From Cystobacter fuscus DSM 2262 (GTDB taxonomy: Bacteria > Myxococcota > Myxococcia > Myxococcales > Myxococcaceae), in the NCBI RefSeq assembly GCF_000335475.2, contig NZ_ANAH02000075.1, positions 1 to 64,000 of the forward strand: 64,000 nucleotides of DNA, written 5' to 3'. A program made the translations under genes and the position numbers. Below are positions 7,521 to 18,606 of the stretch, piece by piece. The notes beneath the pieces were generated by a model that searched no databases, was not told the DNA's origin, and worked only from the letters and a program-made list of their open reading frames with translations. Each line of letters opens with the position of its first letter. The stretch's first letter is position 1.

Positions 7521-8219
7521 GTGCTCCAGTCCCTCCTCGAACTACTCTACCCGCCCGCGTGCATCGCCTGCGCGAAGGTGATGCCCGTGCGCGCCGCCTT
7601 CTGCGAGACGTGCGACCTCGCCGTGGAACGGCTGCCCACCGCGCGCTGCCGCACCTGCGCCGAGCCCGGCGCCTTTCCCCGCGACACCTGTCCCCGCTGC
7701 CACGACGCGCCGCCGCCCTTCTCCCTCGCCTGGGCCCCCTTCGCCCACGAGGGCCCCGTCGCCCGCGCCATCCACCGCTTCAAGTACGAGGACCATCCCG
7801 AGCTCGCCCCCGTCCTCGGGGAGCTGCTCGCCTCCGAGTGCCGCCACTTCCTCTCCCAGGCCCCCACGCTGCTCGTCGCCCTGCCCCTGCATGGCAAGCG
7901 CTTCCGCGAGCGCAAGTACGATCAGGCCCAACTGCTCGTGGAGGCCCTGGCCCGCGCCACGGGCCGCGAGGCCAGCCTGGGCCTGCTCCACCGCGCCCGC
8001 GAGACGCGCCGCCAGGTGGGCCTGTCCGAGGCCGAGCGCGCCCTCAATGTCTCCCAGGCCTTCCGCGCCTCCGCCTCCGTGGCCGGACGGGACGTGCTCC
8101 TCGTGGACGACGTGCTCACCACCGGCGCCACCGTCCGCGCCGCCGCCACCGCCCTCCAGGACGCCGGGGCCCTCCGCGTGGAGGTCCTCACCCTCGCCCG
8201 CGCCTTCTCCCTCGCCTGA
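7521..8219 (+). CDS. comF: ComF family phosphoribosyltransferase-like protein
   Basis: About 232 residues. The N-terminus has a Cys-rich zinc-binding region (YPPACIACAKVM, CETC, CRTC, CPRC) typical of ComF, then a phosphoribosyltransferase domain with LPLHGKRFRERKYDQAQ and the PRPP loop DVLLVDDVLTTGAT. ComF proteins assist DNA uptake in competent bacteria; many relatives have undefined roles. The GTG at 7521 is preferred over TTG 7503 because it yields the usual start before LLYPP. It is divergent from the ATPase operon with about 100 bp between them. Confidence 0.85.
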   Translation: MLQSLLELLYPPACIACAKVMPVRAAFCETCDLAVERLPTARCRTCAEPGAFPRDTCPRCHDAPPPFSLAWAPFAHEGPVARAIHRFKYEDHPELAPVLGELLASECRHFLSQAPTLLVALPLHGKRFRERKYDQAQLLVEALARATGREASLGLLHRARETRRQVGLSEAERALNVSQAFRASASVAGRDVLLVDDVLTTGATVRAAATALQDAGALRVEVLTLARAFSLA

Positions 8220-8384
8220 ACCCCGGCCTCCGGACACCGGGCCCGCCCCCTCGCACGTTCCTCGACATTTCAGTTGCCTGCCCGCTCCCAACAGCGCATG
8301 CAGGGAAGGCTGCCCGAAGTCCGGCTGTTCACCGGCGCCGGGAATGACACCCCGGTCCCCCCTTCCGACGGACGAGGAACACGG

Positions 8385-11300
8385 ATGTCTCGTACCCCAC
8401 GGCTCGCCCCGCGCTCTCCTGCTCCCTGGCTCGCGACACTCCTCGTGCTCGCCTGCCCGCTCATCGCGCTGGCCGCCCCCAACCCGAGCGCCGCCGAGGC
8501 CCAACAGGAGGCCGAACAGGCCCTCTCCCTCGCCTCCTCCCCCCGAGGCGCCGCGCACCTGCTGCGCATGCAGGCGCTCGAGCCGGACCTCGACGATCTC
8601 ACCCTCCTGGCGAAGACCTATACCGAGGTGGCCACGAGCCGGAAGTTCGTGGACCCCGGCACCCGCGCCACCGCGCAGTTCCTCATGCTGGACCTGGAGC
8701 GCGCCCGCGGCCGGCTCAACCGCGCCGCCGAGTGGCAGGACTCGCTGGGCTTCGTGCGCGACTTCTACGTCGTCGGTGGCTTCGACAACGAGGGCAAGGC
8801 CGGCTGTGACACCGACTTCGGCCCCGAGGCGGCCGCGCTCGACCTGTCCGCCCGCTACTCCGGCGCCAAGGGCCCCGTGTCCTGGCGCCCCCTGTCCGTC
8901 ACCCCCAACGACGGCTACATCGACCTGGGCGCCGCGCTGCGTCCCAACCGCGAGGCCGTGGCCTACGCCGTCACCTGGCTGGAGGCTCCGGCCGAGACGC
9001 GCGTGGCGCTCGGCGTGGGCACCTCCGGCGCCTTCCGGCTGTGGGTGAATGGTGAGAAGGCCGCCACCAGCGACCACTACAACCTGCCCCGGCCGGATCA
9101 GACGCGCGTCTCCGTGCGCCTGCGCAAGGGCCTCAACCGCGTCCTCGTCAAGGTGTGCCAGGAGTCAGGACCCCTCGGCTTCTACCTGCGCCGCGATCCC
9201 CCCGGCCGGCTGCGCGTCACCCTGCCCTCCTCCGCTCCCGTGATCGCCAAGGGCACCACCCCCGCGCCCCAGCTCCTGCCCACCCTCACCTCCTCCTTGA
9301 GGGACGCGGTGGCCCGCGCCCCCGCGGACGCCGCCCTGCGCGGTGAGTACGCCACCGTGCTCGACTACTTCCGCGCCTTCGACGAGCGCGAGCACACCGC
9401 CACCGTGGAGGCCGAGCGCGCCGCCCGCGCCGCCCCGAACGACGCGCGGCTGCAACTGCTCGCCGCATCCACCGCCCGCGAGGATCTCAACCAGCGCCGC
9501 CTCTTCCTGGAGGCCGCCACGCGCGCCGATCCCTCGCTGGTGCGCGCCCGCGTGGCGCTCGCCGAGTTCGAGCTGGAGCGCGGCCACCCCGAGCGCGTCC
9601 TGGAGCTGCTCACCCCCGCATTGACGAGCGCCCCCGACTCGGCCGGTGTCCGGCTCACGCTCGCCCGGGCCCACGAGGCGCTCGGGGAGTCCGCCCGCGC
9701 GCACAAGCTCGTGGAGGAGACGCTCCTGCGGCTGCCGCGCATCCCCCGCGTGGTGCGCGCCGCCGCCAGCTCCGCGCGCTCCCTGGACCGGCCCGAGGAG
9801 GCCGCCTCCCGGCTGCGCGTGGCGCTCGCGCTGCGCCATGACGACCGCACCAGCCGCACCCTGCTCGCCTCGCTGCTCGCCGACCGTGGCCAGCTGGAGG
9901 CCGCCGTGCGCGAGCACACCCAGCTGCTCTCGCTCTACCCCTTCGACAACGGCTCGCGGCTGAAGCTCGCCGAGCTGCGCGCCGCCAATGGCCAGCTCGA
10001 CGCGGCCACCACCGGCTTCGCCGAGGCGCGCGCCCTCTCCCCGGACGAGCCCGATCTGTACGAGCGCGAGGGCCGCGCGCTGCTCGCCGCCAGCCACCGC
10101 GAGGAGGCCATCGCCGCCTTCGAGCGCTCGCTCGCGCTGCGCCCGCAGAACCCCACCCTCAAGGATGCCCTGCGTGCCCTCAAGGGCGAGGCCGCCAGCG
10201 CCGGCGCCCAGTACCTGCTGGACCCCAAGGCCCTGGCGCGCGAGGCCGACGGCTACACCAACGAGGACGCCGTCTACCTCGCGGAGACCACCTTCGTGCG
10301 CGTGCAGAAGAGTGGCCTGTCCGGCCGGCTGCACCAGTTCGCCGTGAAGGTGCTCAACGCCCGCGGCGTGGACGCCTTCCGCACCTACCCCGTCACCTAC
10401 TCGCCGGATCGCCAGGAGGTGCGCATCCTCCGTGCCCGCATCACCAAGCCGGACGGCTCCGTGGTGGACAGCTACGGCGAGAGCGACCGCAACATCAACG
10501 AGCCCTGGACGGGCATGTACTACGACGCGCGCGCCAAGATGCTCTCCTTCCCCGCGCTCGCCGCCGGGGACGTGCTGGAGTTGCAGTACCGCGTGGACGA
10601 CACCGCCCAGGACAATCTCTTGTCCGACTACTGGGGCGACGTGGAGAGCGTGCAGGGCGTCTATCCCAAGGTGAGCTACCAGTTCCTCGTGGAGATGCCC
10701 CAGGAGCGGCCCCTCTACTGGAACGAGAAGAAGCTGCCCGGGGTCGCCTACGCCCACGAGCCCGTGGAGGGCGAGCGCGTGCTGCACCGCTGGAGCGCCA
10801 AGCACGTGGCCAAGGTGGTGCCCGAGCCCGGCATGCCCGGCTGGGCCGAGGTGGCCGCCAACCTCCACGTCTCCACCTACCGCACCTGGGACGAGGTGGG
10901 CCGCTACTGGTGGGGCCTCGTGAGGGATCAGCTCACGCCCAACGAGGAGCTGCGCCAGACGGTGGAGACGGTGCTCAAGGGTGTGGACCGCAAGGATCAA
11001 CAGGCGGTGATGCGCGCCATCTACAACTTCGTTGTGACGAACACGCGCTACGTGGCGCTGGAGTTCGGCATCCACGGCTTCAAGCCGTACCGGGTGGACC
11101 GGGTGTTGTCGCGGCGCTTCGGCGACTGCAAGGACAAGGCGAGCCTCATCCACGCCATGTTGAAGGTGGCGGGGGTGGACAGCCGGCTGGTGCTGCTGCG
11201 CATGCGCGACCTGGGCTCCATCGGCGAGGAGCCGGCGAGCCTGGCGGCCTTCAACCACGCCATCGTCTATGTGCCGCAGTTCGGCCTCTACCTGGACGGC

Positions 11301-12071
11301 ACCGCCGAGTTCCACAGCGCGCGCGAGCTGCCCAGCTCGGACCGGGTGGCCAACGTGCTGGTGGTGGAGCCGGGCGGCAAGGCCTCCTTCCTCACCACCC
11401 CCGAGGCGAAGCCGGACGACAACGCCACGCGCCTGGCCATGGACGTGACGCTGCGTCCGGATGGCAGCGCCGAGGTGGGCGGGGCCACGACGGTGGGCGG
11501 GCAGATGGCGCCCGAGTACCGCCGCGCCTACAGCTCCGTGTCCTCGCGCAAGTCCACCTTCGAGCGCGCCTGGGCGCAGAGCTTCCCCGGCCTCACCGTG
11601 CGCGACGTGAAGCTCAACGACACCACGCGCCTGGACGACGACGTGAAGGTGGACTTCCGCATGGCCATCCCCCGCTTCGCCGAGGCACTCCCCGGTCAGT
11701 TGCGCTTCCTGCCCTTCGGCACCGGGCGCGCCTATACCCAGACGTACGCCGCGCTCGCCGAGCGCCGCTTCGATCTGATGATGAGCGGCCCGTGGGTGAA
11801 CCGCTTCACCTTCCGCTACACGCTGCCCGCGGGCTACTCCGTGGCCGAGCTGCCCCCCACCCTCCAGGAGGAGACGCCCTTTGGCCGGGTGCGGCTCACC
11901 TACAAGCAGGAGGGACAGCAACTGGTGTGCGATGGCGAGGTGGCGCTCACCTCCGCCCGGGTGAAGGCGAACGACTACGCCGCCTTCCGCGCCTTCCTCG
12001 GCCGGGTGGATCAAGGCTTCTCGCGCAAGGTCACCCTGCGCGGCCCCGCATCGCCCACCGCCCAACGCTGA
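8385..12071 (+). CDS. TPR / DUF3857 / transglutaminase-like exported protein
   Basis: A protein of about 1,228 residues starting at ATG 8385 after a GAGGA site. It has a signal peptide (WLATLLVLACPLIALAA), an N-terminal beta/TPR region, several TPR-like helical repeats (about 350-610), then DUF3857 (about 660-850) and a transglutaminase-like domain. The likely catalytic triad is Cys915 in FGDCKDKAS, His958 in FNHAIVYV and Asp971 in YLDGTAEF. The family is periplasmic or surface exposed; it could crosslink or cleave peptides, but no substrate is known. It stands alone between comF and a hypothetical gene, with typical chromosomal composition. Confidence 0.85.
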   Translation: MSRTPRLAPRSPAPWLATLLVLACPLIALAAPNPSAAEAQQEAEQALSLASSPRGAAHLLRMQALEPDLDDLTLLAKTYTEVATSRKFVDPGTRATAQFLMLDLERARGRLNRAAEWQDSLGFVRDFYVVGGFDNEGKAGCDTDFGPEAAALDLSARYSGAKGPVSWRPLSVTPNDGYIDLGAALRPNREAVAYAVTWLEAPAETRVALGVGTSGAFRLWVNGEKAATSDHYNLPRPDQTRVSVRLRKGLNRVLVKVCQESGPLGFYLRRDPPGRLRVTLPSSAPVIAKGTTPAPQLLPTLTSSLRDAVARAPADAALRGEYATVLDYFRAFDEREHTATVEAERAARAAPNDARLQLLAASTAREDLNQRRLFLEAATRADPSLVRARVALAEFELERGHPERVLELLTPALTSAPDSAGVRLTLARAHEALGESARAHKLVEETLLRLPRIPRVVRAAASSARSLDRPEEAASRLRVALALRHDDRTSRTLLASLLADRGQLEAAVREHTQLLSLYPFDNGSRLKLAELRAANGQLDAATTGFAEARALSPDEPDLYEREGRALLAASHREEAIAAFERSLALRPQNPTLKDALRALKGEAASAGAQYLLDPKALAREADGYTNEDAVYLAETTFVRVQKSGLSGRLHQFAVKVLNARGVDAFRTYPVTYSPDRQEVRILRARITKPDGSVVDSYGESDRNINEPWTGMYYDARAKMLSFPALAAGDVLELQYRVDDTAQDNLLSDYWGDVESVQGVYPKVSYQFLVEMPQERPLYWNEKKLPGVAYAHEPVEGERVLHRWSAKHVAKVVPEPGMPGWAEVAANLHVSTYRTWDEVGRYWWGLVRDQLTPNEELRQTVETVLKGVDRKDQQAVMRAIYNFVVTNTRYVALEFGIHGFKPYRVDRVLSRRFGDCKDKASLIHAMLKVAGVDSRLVLLRMRDLGSIGEEPASLAAFNHAIVYVPQFGLYLDGTAEFHSARELPSSDRVANVLVVEPGGKASFLTTPEAKPDDNATRLAMDVTLRPDGSAEVGGATTVGGQMAPEYRRAYSSVSSRKSTFERAWAQSFPGLTVRDVKLNDTTRLDDDVKVDFRMAIPRFAEALPGQLRFLPFGTGRAYTQTYAALAERRFDLMMSGPWVNRFTFRYTLPAGYSVAELPPTLQEETPFGRVRLTYKQEGQQLVCDGEVALTSARVKANDYAAFRAFLGRVDQGFSRKVTLRGPASPTAQR

Positions 12072-12175
12072 CCTCATCCCGGGGGGCCGCGTGTAACGCC
12101 CCCGGGGTTGGCGCATCCTGACCCTTCGCGCGACCGCCCGGACGAGGACTCCGGGCCCGCGACGGGGGGGCGCTC

Positions 12176-12844
12176 ATGATGAAGCTGGCGTTGTTGGGAG
12201 ATAGCTATCCGACCCAGGTCCGGGTCAATCCCCGGGCCCTCGGAGAGCTGGAAGTCGTGTGGGTCGGGCAGTCGCGTGAGTCCTTCTTCCGGGAGGTGCC
12301 CAGGCTCCGGCCCCAGGTGCTCGCGCTGGACTTCATGGACCTGGGCCAGGTGCCCACCGAGCTGATTCCCGGGATGCTGGAGAGCACCGGCGCCCGCCAC
12401 GCGCTCATCAGCTACCGCCTGCCCCACTCTCCCCTCATCGACGCGCTCCGCTCGCCGCGCGTGAGCTTCCTCCGGGGGCCGGTGCCCCTGAGCCTGCTGC
12501 GCCTGCGCGTGAACCGGAGCCTCGACGACCTCGAACGCGCGGGCAGGCCCGTGAGGCAGGCCCCCATGAGTCAGGCCCCCGGCGCCCGCGCCCCGCGCTT
12601 CAGCCCCGAGCAGCTCGGCCGGTTGATGGAGCTGTCCACCCAGGAGGGGTGCGAGTGCGCCCCCCAGCTCGCGCGGCTCGTCGGTGGCCTGCGCGGCTTC
12701 TGGGAGTACACGGCGGGCTGCGAGCAACACGACGAGAAGGAGCAGCGCCTCCACGAGCTGCTCGACCGGCAGATGACCCGCGCCCGGGAAGCCCTGGAGG
12801 AGGGGCTCGTGGCGCTGCTGGAGCACGGGAACCTCCGGCTCTGA
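12176..12844 (+). CDS. receiver-like hypothetical protein with Cys-rich C-terminal domain
   Basis: A 222-residue cytosolic protein beginning MMKLALLGDSYPTQV; ATG 12176 or 12179 follows a run of Gs. The first 110 residues alternate strand/helix like a response-regulator receiver (VLALDFMDLG, HALISYRL, VSFLRGPVPL), without an obvious phosphoacceptor context. After a linker, the C-terminus contains GCECAPQLARLVGGLRGFWEY...C, a pattern I recall at the C-terminus of some myxobacterial MerR-type regulators. It may be a signalling adaptor; no function is assigned. It converges with otsB with one base between stop codons. Confidence 0.6.
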   Translation: MMKLALLGDSYPTQVRVNPRALGELEVVWVGQSRESFFREVPRLRPQVLALDFMDLGQVPTELIPGMLESTGARHALISYRLPHSPLIDALRSPRVSFLRGPVPLSLLRLRVNRSLDDLERAGRPVRQAPMSQAPGARAPRFSPEQLGRLMELSTQEGCECAPQLARLVGGLRGFWEYTAGCEQHDEKEQRLHELLDRQMTRAREALEEGLVALLEHGNLRL

Positions 12845-12845
12845 G

Positions 12846-14003
<1,158 letters not shown>

Positions 14004-15014
14004 CTAGCCGTACAGGCTGTTGATGCGTCCCACCAGCTCGTTCACGCGCTCGCGGTAGGTGGCGTAGTCCTCCACCGTGGTGCGGCTGGGGACGGCCACC
14101 TGGACGAAGCGCAGCTTGCCGCGCCAGGCGGGCTCGCGCTCGAGCAACCGCTGCACCGCCAGGAGCCGGCGGGGAATGCCCTTGGTGTAGTCCAGCCGGT
14201 CCACGCCCAGCATCAGGCGCTGCTCGCCGGCCTTCTCGCGGTGCCCGCGCACCTCCTCGAGCACCGCCGGCTGCCGCACCAGCTCCTCGAAGGACTTGGC
14301 GTCGATGCCCATGGGGAAGGCGCCGACGCGCACCTGGCGCCCGTCCTGGGCCACGTGGTCTCCCACCTTCTCCAGCCCGAGCAGTTGCATGAGCGTGCTG
14401 GCGAAGTGCCGCACATAGGAGCTCGTGTGGAAGCCGATGAGGTCCGCGCCCAAGAGGCCCCGCAGCAGCTCGAGGCGCCGCGGCAAGGTGCGGAAGATCT
14501 CGCTCGAGGGGAAGGGAATGTGGTGGAAGAAGCCGATGCGCGCCTGGGGCAGGCGCTCGCGCAGCAGGGCGGGCACCAGCATGAGCTGGTAGTCGTGCAC
14601 CCAGATGGTGTCGCCGGGCTGGTAGTGGCGCACCACCAGCTCGGCGAAGCGCTCGTTCACCTTGCGGTAGACTTCCCAGTCCCGATCCTGGCGGGGCACG
14701 CGCTCGAGGAGGTAATGGCACAGCGGCCAGAGGACCTGGTTGGAGTAGCCCTCGTAGAAGCGGCTCACCTCGCTCGAACTCAGGTAGAGGGGCACGCAGC
14801 GCTGCTGGGCGAGCTGCTCCTCCACCGAGGCCTTCTGCGCGGGTGTGAGCCGCGAGACATCTCCGGGCCAGCCCACCCACAACCCGCCCGAGTTTTCATG
14901 CGGGCCCCTGAGACCGGTGGCGAGCCCTCCAGCACTGGGAACCACGGAGACCCCGTCCTTGTCCGCTTTGACGGTGACGGGGAGCCGATTGGAGACGAGC
15001 AGGAGTCTGGACAT
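14004..15014 (-). CDS. otsA: trehalose-6-phosphate synthase, N-terminal part before an in-frame TAG
   Basis: 336 residues from ATG 15014. GT20 signatures: MSRLLLVSNRLPVTV, WVHDYQLMLVPALLRE, GFHTSSYVRHF and GVDRLDYTKGIPRRL. It joins UDP-glucose and glucose 6-phosphate. The frame ends at TAG after RINSLYG, and the next codons continue the enzyme as VHNVPIHYLYR. With the downstream half the protein would have about 722 residues, normal for bifunctional synthase/phosphatase. A single CAG-to-TAG change accounts for the break. Real mutation, sequencing error or suppression cannot be separated here. The gene follows a membrane protein gene by 13 bp. Confidence 0.85.
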   Translation of the reverse strand: MSRLLLVSNRLPVTVKADKDGVSVVPSAGGLATGLRGPHENSGGLWVGWPGDVSRLTPAQKASVEEQLAQQRCVPLYLSSSEVSRFYEGYSNQVLWPLCHYLLERVPRQDRDWEVYRKVNERFAELVVRHYQPGDTIWVHDYQLMLVPALLRERLPQARIGFFHHIPFPSSEIFRTLPRRLELLRGLLGADLIGFHTSSYVRHFASTLMQLLGLEKVGDHVAQDGRQVRVGAFPMGIDAKSFEELVRQPAVLEEVRGHREKAGEQRLMLGVDRLDYTKGIPRRLLAVQRLLEREPAWRGKLRFVQVAVPSRTTVEDYATYRERVNELVGRINSLYG

Positions 15015-15027
15015 GACCCCCGCGTCT

Positions 15028-16176
15028 CTAGCTGGCCGGGCGCGGATGGGTCACCGGAGAATCTCCGGAGGTGCCTGCTTTAGAACCTTCAGCCGCGCCC
15101 CGAGGGGCCCACCCCAGCCGGGCGAGCAGGGCCGGCTCGCGGCCCGGCTTCCAGATGAACGCGTCCAGCAGGTAGTGCGTGGCCTGGGGCAGCGCGAGCA
15201 GGGGCACCACGAGCGCCAGCACGTCCGCGGGCAGCACCAGGCCCGACTCGCCGAAGAGCCGGGGCCGCTCGTGCCACACGAGTCCGTCCCAGAGCCACTC
15301 CTCGCCCAGGGCGAGCACCACCAGCACGCCCAGCACCGCGGGCGCTCCCGCGCGCACCACGGGGGCGAGCGCGCCATAGCCTCCTTCCGCGAGCCGGCCC
15401 CGCGCGTAGCGCAGCAGCAGCACGAAGTAGGGCACCCCGTGCAAGAGGACGTTCATCACCGTGAAGGAGAAGTCGTCCCGGGCGAGCACGATGCCCCCGA
15501 ACCACGTCACCACCGTGGCGAGCACGAGCAGCACCTTGCCCACCTGGAGCCCCTCGCCGCGCACCGCCCGCGCACCCTGGAAGCCCGCCCACGTGGCGAG
15601 CACCCCGCCCTGCACGGCGAGCGCCGCGGTGCCCACCCAGGCGGGAAGTCCGGCGATGAAGTCCTCCTCGACGAACCACCAGAAGGCGCGAGGCAGGTGG
15701 GCGTGCCACCACACCACGGGGCCGAGCGTGGCGGCGTAGATGGCGGCGGCATCGAGGGCGCGCTCGGTGGAGGAGGCGCGGGCCTTGCGTCCGTAGAGGG
15801 CCACCCAGCCGTACTGCTGGCGGATGAAGTGGAACAGGGCGGTGTAAGCGAAGAGGCGCCAGAAGAGGCCGGGGGACTGGCTCCAGGCGAACACGCCCAG
15901 CAGGTACGCGGTGAGCGGCGCCGCCGTGTAGAGGCCGGGCCGGCGGCGCAGCTCCTCCCCATCCGCGTAGGTGCGCAGGAGCGTGGACCAGACGTGGGCC
16001 ACGTCCACGCCGACGACGAGCAGCACCCAGGCCCACGGGGGCGTCTCGCCCACCGCGCCCAGCCCCGGCGCGGCGAGCACGAGCCCCACCGACACGAGCG
16101 CGCTGCCCGCGAAGACGGCGAGGTCCACGCCTCGGCCGAAGAGCCACGCCTGGGAGGGAGCGAGGAGACGGGGCAT
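15028..16176 (-). CDS. polytopic integral membrane protein of unknown function
   Basis: 382 residues with about ten hydrophobic segments, including VFAGSALVSVGLVLAA, WVLLVVGVDVAHV, VLATVVTWFGGIVLA and VLALVVPLLALPQ. Histidines and aromatics recur at membrane edges (FHFIRQQYGW, VLLHGVPYF, ATHYLLDAFIWK), which could be a metal- or haem-binding pattern, but no family is recognised. ATG 16176 lies 9 bp after the deaminase stop, and its own end is 13 bp before otsA, so the four genes from 17541 down to 12846 probably form one transcript. Confidence 0.6.
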   Translation of the reverse strand: MPRLLAPSQAWLFGRGVDLAVFAGSALVSVGLVLAAPGLGAVGETPPWAWVLLVVGVDVAHVWSTLLRTYADGEELRRRPGLYTAAPLTAYLLGVFAWSQSPGLFWRLFAYTALFHFIRQQYGWVALYGRKARASSTERALDAAAIYAATLGPVVWWHAHLPRAFWWFVEEDFIAGLPAWVGTAALAVQGGVLATWAGFQGARAVRGEGLQVGKVLLVLATVVTWFGGIVLARDDFSFTVMNVLLHGVPYFVLLLRYARGRLAEGGYGALAPVVRAGAPAVLGVLVVLALGEEWLWDGLVWHERPRLFGESGLVLPADVLALVVPLLALPQATHYLLDAFIWKPGREPALLARLGWAPRGAAEGSKAGTSGDSPVTHPRPAS

Positions 16177-16185
16177 GGGCGGGGC

Positions 16186-17541
16186 TCAGGGCCGATAGTG
16201 CTGGATGCGAGAGCCCGGCACCCGCTGGGCCAGGCGCTCCATGCCGCTGGCCACCTCCGCGAGCACGCGCTCCTTGTCGATCGTGAGCAACCGGCGATCG
16301 CGCAAGAGGAGCCGGCCATCCACCATGACGGTGTGCACGTCGCTGGCGCGGGCGCTGTAGACGAGGCCGGCCATCGGATCGTGGAGCGGCTGCCAGTGGG
16401 TGCCGCGGGTGTCCACGAGGACGATGTCGGCCTGGTAGCCGGGCGCGAGCGTGCCGAGCCGGTCTCCCATGCCCAGCGCGGCCGCGCTGCCCCGCGTGGC
16501 GATGTCGAGCACCTCGGCGAGGGGCATGACCTCGGAGTCGAGCGCGTCGTGCTTCTGTGACAGGGCGAGCAGCCGCAAGGCCTCGAAGAGGTCGAGCGTG
16601 TTGCTGCTCACGGCGCCGTCGGTGGCCAGCCCCACGGGGACGCCCGCCTTGCGCAGGGCGCGCACGGGGGCCAGGCCCATGCCCAGCTTGAGCGACGTCT
16701 TGGGCGCATGGGCGATGCCCACGTGTGCGCGGTGACGGACGAGCAGCTCGATGTCCTGGGGCAGGAGGCCGCCGCCATGGGCGATGAGGGTGGGCACGCC
16801 GAGCACGCCCGTGTCCTGGAGCACCTGGATGGGCGAGAGTCCCCGCCGGTTCACGCTGGCGAGCGTCTGGTTCATGTCCTCGGCGGCGTGGATGTGGATG
16901 CCCACGCCGAGCCGGTTGGCGTGCCCCACGCACGCGCGCAGCAGTCCGTCATCGCAGGTATAGGGCGCGTGGGGAGCCATGCACGTGGTGATGCGCCCCT
17001 CCGCTCCGCCCTTCCAGCGCTCGGCGAAGGAGGCGGTCCGCGCGAGCTCCTGGTAGCCCCGGCTGGAGAACGCCGTCCACCCCAGATGCGCCCGCGTCCC
17101 CGCGCCCTCCACGGCCCGGGCCACCTCGTCCATGGAGAAGTAGTGGTCGGCCACCGTGGTGATGCCGCCCTCGATCATCTCGATGAGGCCGAGCATCGCG
17201 CCCCAGTACACGTCCGCGTCGGTGAGGTTGTTCTCCAGGGGCCAGATGAAGTCGTTGAACCACCGCTCGATGGACACGTCCTCGGCCAGTCCGCGGAAGA
17301 TGACCATGGACACGTGCGCATGGGTGTTGATGAGCCCGGGCATGGCGATCATCCGCTGGCCCTCGAGCACCTCCACCCCGGGCGCCAGCGGTGCTCCAGT
17401 GGGGCGGATCTCCGAGATCCGCGAGCCCTGGATCAGGATGTCTTGATGGCGCGCCAGGGTGAGCACGCCGCTCGCGCCCGGAACGAGGGCGTCACAGTCA
17501 CGGATGCACGTCTGGCGTGCCTCGGGAGTGGAAGCGCTCAT
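16186..17541 (-). CDS. mtaD: amidohydrolase, probable MTA/SAH deaminase
   Basis: 451 residues of the metallo-dependent amidohydrolase superfamily. Metal ligands appear in order: GLINTHAHVSM (HxH), APHAPYTC, GIHIHAAED, LIAHGGG and LATDGAVSSN (Asp). The ERWFNDFIWPLE segment after the HxH and the SSN after the Asp are typical of 5-methylthioadenosine/S-adenosylhomocysteine deaminases, which convert adenosine moieties to inosine forms in methionine salvage. Guanine deaminase or chlorohydrolase relatives are alternatives. Cytosolic. First gene of the leftward run into the trehalose genes. Confidence 0.8.
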   Translation of the reverse strand: MSASTPEARQTCIRDCDALVPGASGVLTLARHQDILIQGSRISEIRPTGAPLAPGVEVLEGQRMIAMPGLINTHAHVSMVIFRGLAEDVSIERWFNDFIWPLENNLTDADVYWGAMLGLIEMIEGGITTVADHYFSMDEVARAVEGAGTRAHLGWTAFSSRGYQELARTASFAERWKGGAEGRITTCMAPHAPYTCDDGLLRACVGHANRLGVGIHIHAAEDMNQTLASVNRRGLSPIQVLQDTGVLGVPTLIAHGGGLLPQDIELLVRHRAHVGIAHAPKTSLKLGMGLAPVRALRKAGVPVGLATDGAVSSNTLDLFEALRLLALSQKHDALDSEVMPLAEVLDIATRGSAAALGMGDRLGTLAPGYQADIVLVDTRGTHWQPLHDPMAGLVYSARASDVHTVMVDGRLLLRDRRLLTIDKERVLAEVASGMERLAQRVPGSRIQHYRP

Positions 17542-17733
17542 GGGGTGGACGGCGACAGGGACAGCAACGCGCGGTGGAGGGACAGACGCGAACGGCTCTG
17601 GAACTTCGTCTCGTGATTCATGGCGGGAGTCTACCCAGGCGCCCCGCGCGGGGACATCCCCGCGAACCGTGGGCCTCGCCCCAGGGAAGCCCCGGGCGCG
17701 AGCCGGCCCGGAAGCGAAGTCCCGGCCAGGGGC

Positions 17734-18606
17734 TCACCGGTCTCCCGAGCCCGCCGCGCCGAAGGTGTCGCACGCCTCCAGCGAGCCCTGTTCGAGGCCC
17801 CGGCGGAACCAGGAGACGCGCTGCGCCGAGGAGCCATGGGTGAAGGACTCGGGGACGACGTGGCCGCGCGAGCGTCTCTGCAGCGTGTCATCGCCAATCG
17901 CCGAGGCCGCCTTCAGTCCCTCCTCGACGTCACCCCGCTCCAGCACCTGGCGTTGCTTCTGCGCGTGGTGGGCCCAGATGCCCGCGAAGCAGTCCGCTTG
18001 CAGCTCCTGGAGGACCGACAGGCCATTGGCATCCTCCCGGGAACGGGCACGCATCGCCTGGACGCGCCCGGAGACGCCCAGCAGGTTCTGCACGTGGTGG
18101 CCCACCTCGTGCGCCACCACGTAGGCCTGGGCGAAGTCCCCCGGCGCGCCGAAGCGCTCATCCAGCTCCTGGAAGAAGCCGAGGTCCAGGTACACGCGCT
18201 GATCCCCCGGACAATAGAAGGGCCCGACCGCGCTCTCCTGGAAGCCACAGGCCGACTCCACCGCGTCCGAGAAGAGCACGAGGTGGGGCTCGACATAGCG
18301 CACCCCGACGGCGGACAGCAGCGCGGGCCAGGTGTCCTCGGTGTCGGCGAGGATGACGGACACGAAGTCCCGCAGTTGCGCCTCGGCGGGACTCTCCGCC
18401 TGGGCTCCCGCCCCTCCCGTGCCCACCCCCACCGAGGGGCCCTGGGAAGACGGCGGGAGCACGTCCTCGGGATTGCCCCCGAGCAGGTACACCAGCAGGG
18501 CCACCACCAGGGACACCGCCCCGCCCCCGTAGGCCAACGGGCGCCCCACGCCCTGACCGCGCCGATCCTCGACGTTCGCGCTGCGCCGTCCCCCTTGCCA
18601 TCTCAT
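17734..18606 (-). CDS. membrane-anchored neutral zinc metallopeptidase (YpfJ family)
   Basis: 290 residues from ATG 18606, which has AGGAGGGG eight bases upstream. MRWQGGRRSANVEDRRG at the N-terminus is the standard opening of the YpfJ/zinc_peptidase family, followed by one membrane helix (AVSLVVALLVYLLGG). The catalytic zinc motif is HEVGHH (166-171), with Glu201 in LQELQADCFAG as third ligand. Paired cysteines (AC, FYC) match the family. A putative periplasmic protease of unknown substrate. It stands alone between mtaD and a TPR gene. Confidence 0.85.
   Translation of the reverse strand: MRWQGGRRSANVEDRRGQGVGRPLAYGGGAVSLVVALLVYLLGGNPEDVLPPSSQGPSVGVGTGGAGAQAESPAEAQLRDFVSVILADTEDTWPALLSAVGVRYVEPHLVLFSDAVESACGFQESAVGPFYCPGDQRVYLDLGFFQELDERFGAPGDFAQAYVVAHEVGHHVQNLLGVSGRVQAMRARSREDANGLSVLQELQADCFAGIWAHHAQKQRQVLERGDVEEGLKAASAIGDDTLQRRSRGHVVPESFTHGSSAQRVSWFRRGLEQGSLEACDTFGAAGSGDR

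Noticed and set aside
7542-9077. 511-codon minus-strand frame opposite comF and the TPR gene
   Set aside because: Gly/Glu-rich shadow frame spanning two genes and their intergenic region.
9165-12116. Minus-strand frame of 983 codons opposite the TPR-transglutaminase gene
   Set aside because: Gly/Ala/His-rich antisense frame without motifs; the opposite strand has clear domains.
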